Assembly (NCBI GenBank): GCA_964387645.1
Contig: CAYLYM010000128.1
Span: 1 to 10,938, forward strand
Source: CAYLYM01 sp964387645
GTDB lineage: Bacteria > Calditrichota > Calditrichia > RBG-13-44-9
Length of the DNA stretch: 10,938 nt
Direction: 5' to 3'
Made by a program: the position numbers and the translations under genes. The notes beneath the pieces were generated by a model. It saw nothing but the letters and a program-made list of their open reading frames with translations, was not told where the DNA came from and made no database searches. This document shows, in pieces, positions 6,286 through 10,938 of the stretch. Positions within the stretch are counted from its first letter, which is position 1, and each line of letters starts with the position of its first letter.

Positions 6286-7641
6286 CTACAAATTAATTCC
6301 AGGAGGAGGTGCAATATATCCTTCTTCCATGAAAAGTTGAGTTTCTTCTCTCGCTTTTTTAATTATTCGTTCAGCCGTTTGATATAACTCATCATAACTC
6401 ATTTTGATCCGTGCCACACCTTGTTCAATGGCTTTCATGCCCACGGCAACAGCTTCTCTCGGGAAGACTTCCCATTCTTCCATATCTGGAACAATATAAT
6501 CTTCTCTTAAACCTTTATCTTCAGCGGTCTTGGCTAATTCCTGTGCAGCCGCAATACACATTTCATCGGTTATAGTGCGAGCCATTACATCAAGTGTACC
6601 ACGGAAAATACCCGGAAATCCGAGAGAGTTGTTAATTTGATTTGGAAAATCAGAACGTCCTGTGGCCACGATTCTGGCACCTGCTTCTTTAGCTTCCCAG
6701 GGCCATATTTCAGGAATCGGGTTGGCACAAACAAACACAATAGCATTATCAGCCATTCGCGTGATCCATTCTTTCTCGATGGTATCAGGACCTGGTTTGG
6801 ATAAAGCAATCAATACATCGGCCCCTTCTATAGCCTCCCGCGGGCCACCTTTTTTTTGCTTTTCATTGGTTATCTGACATAAATGCCATTTCTCTTTATA
6901 AGGGCTGTTTTTGATATCATCACGGTCTCGGTGCAGAATACCTTTTGAATCCACCATAATGATGTTTTTCGGATTAACACCTGCTTTCATAATCACACGA
7001 GAAATCGCTATATTTGACGCGCCAGCTCCAATCATGGTGATTTTTGCTTCATCAATTTTTTTATTTACCAACTTTAATGCGTTGAATAACCCTGCTGCAG
7101 TTACTGCTGCCGTCCCCTGCTGATCATCATGCCAAACTGGTATACGTGCTTTCTCTCTCAAAGTATCCAAAATGTAAAAACATTTAGGCTGAGCAATATC
7201 CTCTAAATTTACACCGCCTAGGGCAGGTTGTAAATAAAGTACCGTTTTAATAAACTCGTCTGGATCTTTTGTATCAAGTGTTAAAGGAAATGCATCAACT
7301 CCGCCTAAATACTTAAACAGGAGAGCTTTCCCTTCCATTACAGGTAATCCAGCTTCAGGACCAATATCACCCAGTCCAAGCACTCGTGTACCATCGGAAA
7401 TTACAGCAATTGTATTCCATTTATTAGTATGCTGAAATACCATTTCCGGATTTTTCTGGATGTCTTTACAAGGAGCTGCCACACCTGGCGTATACCAAAC
7501 TCCAAAACTTTCAATTCCCCAGACAGGCGCTTTGGGTATAACCTCAATCTTTCCTCGATAAAACGGATGTAATCGCATAGCATCCTCTGCCGGTTTACTT
7601 GCTTTAGCAAGAAGTTCTTCTTTATTAACCTTTTTTTCCAT
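6286..7641 (-). CDS. malic enzyme (NAD(P)-dependent, oxaloacetate-decarboxylating type)
   Basis: This cytoplasmic enzyme oxidatively decarboxylates L-malate to pyruvate and CO2 with reduction of NAD(P). The N-terminal malic domain shows YTPGV (50-54), SDGT (82-85), GLGDIG (89-94), EGKA with the likely catalytic lysine K105, and NLED (145-148). HDDQQGT (171-177) supplies metal and substrate ligands. The C-terminal nucleotide-binding domain has GAGASN (205-210), CANPIPE (305-311) and GRSDFPNQINN (328-338). At 451 residues it is the short bacterial form without the phosphotransacetylase-like extension of MaeB. I could not assign NAD versus NADP preference. The GGAGGA just upstream of the ATG at 7641 is a strong ribosome site. 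It is monocistronic: it has its own terminator and a long spacer upstream. Role inferred: pyruvate and reductant supply in fermentation, or the reverse carboxylation. Confidence 0.94.
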   Translation of the reverse strand: MEKKVNKEELLAKASKPAEDAMRLHPFYRGKIEVIPKAPVWGIESFGVWYTPGVAAPCKDIQKNPEMVFQHTNKWNTIAVISDGTRVLGLGDIGPEAGLPVMEGKALLFKYLGGVDAFPLTLDTKDPDEFIKTVLYLQPALGGVNLEDIAQPKCFYILDTLREKARIPVWHDDQQGTAAVTAAGLFNALKLVNKKIDEAKITMIGAGASNIAISRVIMKAGVNPKNIIMVDSKGILHRDRDDIKNSPYKEKWHLCQITNEKQKKGGPREAIEGADVLIALSKPGPDTIEKEWITRMADNAIVFVCANPIPEIWPWEAKEAGARIVATGRSDFPNQINNSLGFPGIFRGTLDVMARTITDEMCIAAAQELAKTAEDKGLREDYIVPDMEEWEVFPREAVAVGMKAIEQGVARIKMSYDELYQTAERIIKKAREETQLFMEEGYIAPPPGINL

Positions 7642-8389
7642 AATTCCTCCATACTGTACTAGGTAAGTGTTATTTAATTTTTTTACTCCAAATTTTCTAA
7701 AGCCACATCAAATATCAATTTTCGTTATATCAAAAGAACATCCAATTTGCCAATAATTTTATATATTTTATACTTGAATATACTTTTAATCTCTTCACTA
7801 AAAGTTTAAATAATAAAAGTTTTTAAATAAACCGCAAAAAAGCAAATGTACAAAGATTTTTCGTAAAATAATTTTGAAATATAAAATAATCATAAATATT
7901 TATTTGTCATTCTATAATTTTTTAAAGCTTTCAAAAAGTAAACAAAACTCTAATTTTACTAAGTACATATAAATTAAATAATTCCCAGAAAGCTTAAACA
8001 TAATATTGAGAATTTCAATGAAATTCCTCACGATGGGAAGCTCAACAAACATAGTACTTGTTAATTTTATCTCATTTAAACTTACAAAAATAATGTAATA
8101 AAATCAATAATATTAAAATAATTATAAGTATATTGATTATAATATTAATTTCATCAGCCTACCACTCATCACAAACATTAATTTTAAACTTCATATTTGT
8201 AAAATTACTTCCTGTGAAATTGTTATTTATTAAACAAAATTAAGAAAAATTTTTCCATGTCATGTAATCATTTCAAAATTAAGTTTAAATTTTAATTTTT
8301 CCAATTCGATAATAAAAATGGTCGGTATCCCAGGCGTGTTATGTGGTTTGTCCTTAGAAATGATTACTCTGAATAATTCGCATAAAAAT
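7642..8389. other. very AT-rich spacer without a recognisable gene
   Basis: About 740 nt lie between the malic enzyme start and the slipin terminator. Stops are frequent in all frames. The left edge holds the malic enzyme ribosome site. A small inverted repeat GAATTTC-AAT-GAAATTC is at 8010-8026. Around 8310-8360 the base composition is less AT-rich, and a - strand frame is open over ~8274-8385 (it includes KDKPHNTPGIPTIFII, ending TGA). It has no start, ribosome site or recognised family, so it may be an eroded gene tail. Confidence 0.55.
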
Positions 8390-8428
8390 AAAAAAAGACA
8401 GAGGTTAAGAAAAACAAAAGCCTCTGTC
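8390..8428 (-). terminator. intrinsic terminator of the nfeD-slipin operon
   Basis: The arms GACAGAGG (8397-8404) and CCTCTGTC (8421-8428) pair perfectly. On the - strand the stem is followed by seven T's (plus-strand A's at 8390-8396). It lies 50 nt after the slipin stop, with no other gene between. Confidence 0.9.
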
Positions 8429-8477
8429 GTTATTCAATAAAAATATTAGAATTTTTTTATCAGAAATAGCAGTTAGA

Positions 8478-9266
8478 TTAGGATTCCTTATCAGATTTAT
8501 TGGATTTTTTTTCTAAATTTTTTTCGGCTATCAACTTAATAAAAGGTGTAAACAGGTCGATGGGTATAGGAAAGATAGTTGTTGAATTATTTTCTGAAGC
8601 AATTTCAGTTAGCGTTTGTAAAAACCGTAACTGAATAGCAACAGGAAATTCTTCAATAATTTTTGCAGCCATTTGTAATTTCGTTGCGGCTTGATATTCA
8701 CCCTCAGCATGGATAACCTTTGAACGACGTTCTCGTTCCGCTTCGGCCTGTTTAGCCATAGCACGTTTCATTTCTACTGGAAGATCAATATGTTTTATCT
8801 CAACTAAGGAAACCTTAACACCCCAGGGGTCTGAATGTCGGTCTATGATCTCTTGCAATTCTTTATTAATTTTTTCTCTTTGAGCCAAAAGTTCATCCAG
8901 TTCCACCTGACCGACAATACTTCGTAAAGTTGTTTGAGACAACTGTGAAGTAGCATAAAAGTAATTTTCCACTTCTACTACTGCTTTTTCAGGATCGACA
9001 ACCCTAAAATATACTACCGCATTTACTTGGATGCTTACATTATCTCGAGTAATAACGTCCTGTGGCGCTACGTCATGGACCACAGTTCGAAGACTTACTT
9101 TCACCATTCGATCAATGATAGGGATGAGGATGATGAGACCTGGACCTTTGGCCCCAACCAAACGTCCCAGGCGAAAAATAACGCCACGCTCATACTCTCT
9201 TAAAATTCGTATCGCGCTGGCTAATAAAATTAATATTAAAAAAATAAGGGTGGCAAAATAAGGCAT
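8478..9266 (-). CDS. slipin / SPFH (band 7, stomatin-like) membrane protein
   Basis: This 262-residue protein starts with one hydrophobic hairpin or anchor (residues 4-20, ATLIFLILILLASAI). It is followed by the prohibitin-type EYERGVIFRLGRL, the SPFH domain (about 24-185: GPGLIILIPIID, RTVVHDVAPQDVITRDNV, LRSIVGQVELDELL), a charged coiled-coil (QAEAERERRSKVIHAEGE) and a short hydrophobic C-terminus (TTIFPIPIDLF). Such proteins oligomerise on the membrane and organise microdomains. I chose the ATG at 9266: GGAGG at 9274-9278 (plus CCTCC) lies 7 nt ahead. An upstream in-frame start at 9290 would overlap the nfeD stop and put the anchor behind a spurious leader. It follows the NfeD-type gene by 16 nt. 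In Pyrococcus the NfeD homologue PH1510 cleaves its neighbour stomatin; partnership here is inferred from that and from linkage. Confidence 0.93.
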   Translation of the reverse strand: MPYFATLIFLILILLASAIRILREYERGVIFRLGRLVGAKGPGLIILIPIIDRMVKVSLRTVVHDVAPQDVITRDNVSIQVNAVVYFRVVDPEKAVVEVENYFYATSQLSQTTLRSIVGQVELDELLAQREKINKELQEIIDRHSDPWGVKVSLVEIKHIDLPVEMKRAMAKQAEAERERRSKVIHAEGEYQAATKLQMAAKIIEEFPVAIQLRFLQTLTEIASENNSTTIFPIPIDLFTPFIKLIAEKNLEKKSNKSDKES

Positions 9267-9282
9267 GATGGATCCTCCAAAA

Positions 9283-10563
9283 TTAATCAACTTTTTTTAC
9301 CATTATGGTTAGATTTTTAATCGAAATAACTTTAACGATATCTCCCTTACGGATATTTTCATTGCTAATTGCTTTCCAAATTTCTCCATGAAGTGCCACT
9401 TTCCCCGCTCCTTTAGAAAAATTCGCAATAGCTTCGCCTTGCTCACCAATAAGTCCTTCTTTACCTGTTACCGGTTTCCGTCGTTGAGCTCGGATGCCCA
9501 TTCCAAGAGCAAACACAAAAAAAAGAACAGTCAACAATGTGGCAAAGGCAATTAATTTCCAGGAAACTTGAAATAACGGGATGGCTGATTTGAATAGCAT
9601 CAAAGATCCTAAAACCAACGACACAACACCTCCTATGGTTAAGATACCATAACTCGGGACTTTAATTTCTGCAGCAAATAAAATAATTGCGAAAAGGATA
9701 AGCAACAGCCCAGCATAATTTACTGGTAAAGTATGTAAAGCATAAAATGCAAGTATTAAACAAATACCACCTACCACACCAGGCAAAATAGCTCCTGGAT
9801 TATAAAGTTCAAAAAAGATACCATAGATTCCAATCAGAAGAAGTATATAAGCGACATTGGGATCGCTAATAACATTTAAGATTTTAAAGCGCAGAGACAT
9901 CTCAATTTCTATTTTTTCCGCATTGGCAGTATGGAGAATCTTTTTACCTGTAGTCAATTCGATCTCCCGACCATCTAACCATAACAGCAAACTGTCCAGA
10001 TCCGAAATAACAACATCGACCACACCTAATTGTAGAGCTTCGCTGGCTGGTACAGAAGCACTTTCTCTAACAGCTTTTTCAGCCCATTCTTTATTTCTAC
10101 CCCTTTTTTCAGCAATACTCTTTATAAATGCTACTGCATCATTGGTTATCTTTTCCATCATGGTCCCACTAGTATCTGCTGACATACCTAATGTTACCGG
10201 ATGTGCGGCACCAATGTTCGTTCCTGGTGCCATTGCCGCTACATGTGCAGCGTAAGTAATAAAAACACCTGCTGAACCTGCCTTAGATCCAGCCGGAGCA
10301 ATATAAATGACTACCGGAACTGGAGCAGCCATAATATCTTTTACTATCTGTTGCATTGATTTCATCAATCCACCAGGAGTATCCATCATTATGATTAAAC
10401 ATTCTCCTCCCTCATTAGCTGTCTTTTCAAGAGCTACCTGAATAAAATCTGCAATTACTGGATTAATTGCACCTTCCAATTTTGTTACATGTACTCGAGA
10501 TTGTGCAATCGCCGAAATGATAAAAGAACAACACAAAATGCAAAGGAATGAATTCTTCATCAT
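9283..10563 (-). CDS. NfeD-family membrane-bound serine protease (ClpP-class, long form)
   Basis: From the ATG at 10563 it has 426 residues. A signal peptide (MKNSFLCILCCSFIISAIAQ, cleavage after AIA) leads into an extracytoplasmic ClpP-like protease domain. This contains DTPGGL (61-66), the nucleophile serine in GSAGVFI (S97), MAPGTNIGAAHP, and the general-base lysine in AFIKSIAE (K148). About five transmembrane segments follow (roughly 236-254, 258-276, 283-300, 306-324, 337-357), then an NfeD OB-fold (366-426: GLIGEQGEA, KGDIVKV). Serine and lysine match the PH1510 Ser/Lys dyad, so it should be active. Earlier in-frame starts exist at 10590, 10605 and 10617. A consensus-like promoter overlaps them, and the start at 10563 gives the neatest signal peptide, so I prefer it with moderate certainty. 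It is first in an operon with slipin, its likely substrate or partner. Confidence 0.92.
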   Translation of the reverse strand: MMKNSFLCILCCSFIISAIAQSRVHVTKLEGAINPVIADFIQVALEKTANEGGECLIIMMDTPGGLMKSMQQIVKDIMAAPVPVVIYIAPAGSKAGSAGVFITYAAHVAAMAPGTNIGAAHPVTLGMSADTSGTMMEKITNDAVAFIKSIAEKRGRNKEWAEKAVRESASVPASEALQLGVVDVVISDLDSLLLWLDGREIELTTGKKILHTANAEKIEIEMSLRFKILNVISDPNVAYILLLIGIYGIFFELYNPGAILPGVVGGICLILAFYALHTLPVNYAGLLLILFAIILFAAEIKVPSYGILTIGGVVSLVLGSLMLFKSAIPLFQVSWKLIAFATLLTVLFFVFALGMGIRAQRRKPVTGKEGLIGEQGEAIANFSKGAGKVALHGEIWKAISNENIRKGDIVKVISIKNLTIMVKKVD

Positions 10564-10588
10564 CTTAAATTGACTGAGTTTCTTTTTC

Positions 10589-10617
10589 ATATTAATACAA
10601 TTCATGATAAATGTCAA
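10589..10617 (-). promoter_or_regulatory. sigma-70-like promoter of the nfeD-slipin operon
   Basis: On the - strand a perfect TTGACA (10612-10617) is 17 nt from TAATAT (10589-10594). Transcription would begin near 10582, leaving a ~20-nt leader before the ATG at 10563. It overlaps the upstream in-frame ATGs at 10590 and 10605, arguing that these are not used from this promoter. Confidence 0.5.
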
Positions 10618-10938
10618 GAATTATGTTTAGCCTTATCGAAAATATGAAAAGTGTGCAATTGTCAGAAAGGAAAAACCGTTAATTGAATAATACTTTTGAA
10701 TTTGGAGAATACAAAATTGAGATAAAAAACATATTTAAATACATATTTGCAACTGATTGATATGCCATACTTAATTTCAAAAAAATTCCCTTATTTCAAC
10801 ACCTTGTCCTATTGTAATTAAGGTAAAACACTATTTGAGTAAAAATCGAAATAATAAGAAAAAAAATTAACCTAGTTATTTAAAATTTGCCTTAAATTTT
10901 ATTGGTATTAAGGTTGGATAAACATACAATCCATTATG
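10618..10938. other. AT-rich terminal spacer without a gene
   Basis: Nothing in either strand looks coding. Only very short frames occur. The candidate + strand promoter at its right end suggests that a gene transcribed rightward may start just outside the window. Confidence 0.5.
10902..10930 (+). promoter_or_regulatory. candidate + strand promoter at the right edge
   Basis: TTGGTA (10902-10907) and TACAAT (10925-10930) are 17 nt apart, with matches of 4/6 and 5/6. The window ends at an ATG (10936-10938), too close to serve as the start for this promoter, so any served gene lies further right. It may be chance. Confidence 0.25.

Noticed and set aside
6585..7652. Alternative-frame open frames over malic enzyme (for example 83 residues at 7401-7652)
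   Set aside because: They overlap a full-length enzyme with intact motifs and a strong ribosome site.
6157..8385. Exact 14-mer AATAATTCGCATAA at 6157-6170 and 8372-8385, considered as a shared regulatory element or repeat
   Set aside because: One chance match of this length is expected at a fair rate in an 11-kb AT-rich window. The flanks do not match and the two sites have different relations to genes.
7642..8389. CRISPR, tandem-repeat or small-RNA content in the long spacer
   Set aside because: No regularly spaced repeats, no tRNA-like cloverleaf and no hairpin plus T-run apart from the operon terminator at 8390-8428.
8319..8438. 39-codon + strand frame starting MVGIPGVLCG
   Set aside because: It runs straight through the slipin operon terminator, lacks a ribosome site, and its C-terminal half is low-complexity Lys/Arg.
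9857..10255. 132-residue + strand open frame
   Set aside because: It lies entirely inside the nfeD protease/membrane region on the opposite strand, with no ribosome site and no recognisable motifs; an antisense shadow.

Overview
The window reads as ordinary chromosome from an AT-rich, probably anaerobic and fermentative bacterium. Genes have good Shine-Dalgarno (SD) sites (GGAGG-type ahead of the trpB-like, malic enzyme and slipin genes). Coding DNA is moderately AT-rich and spacers are very AT-rich (by eye, not computed). The gene content (phosphate butyryltransferase plus butyrate kinase, malic enzyme, a stand-alone TrpB2, an NfeD/slipin pair) would suit a Bacteroidota/FCB-type or similar gut or sediment anaerobe. 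No phylogenetic marker is present, so this placement is weak. I see no mobile element, CRISPR array, rRNA or tRNA.

Layout: on the + strand is one TrpB2-type tryptophan synthase beta gene (64-1380), closed by a strong intrinsic terminator. Everything after it is on the - strand. Read from low to high coordinates it comprises a broken Bcp-type peroxiredoxin (1492-1979), a short-chain dehydrogenase (2069-2797), an AT-rich spacer, and a decayed C-terminal remnant of an A-type flavoprotein/flavodiiron protein (3198-~3520). Next come a small HMA metal-binding protein (3599-3802), butyrate kinase (3847-4920) and phosphate butyryltransferase (4939-5832). These three probably form one transcript, ptb-buk-HMA. 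After another spacer come malic enzyme (6286-7641) with its own terminator, a roughly 740-nt gene-free spacer, and a slipin/SPFH gene (8478-9266) downstream of an NfeD-family membrane serine protease (9283-10563), forming a two-gene operon with a terminator. The last ~320 nt hold no gene.

How the genes fit together: malic enzyme makes pyruvate and reduced cofactor from malate. Ptb and Buk conserve energy by turning an acyl-CoA into a free acid plus ATP. NfeD and slipin are a classic membrane-quality pair. The two intact-gene-free stretches that still show ancestral coding signal both come from oxygen or peroxide detoxification families. They carry independent stop codons and frameshifts, so this lineage appears to be losing such defences. 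That decay, with the long AT-rich spacers, is the most interesting signal here. I did not find a convincing new multi-gene system.
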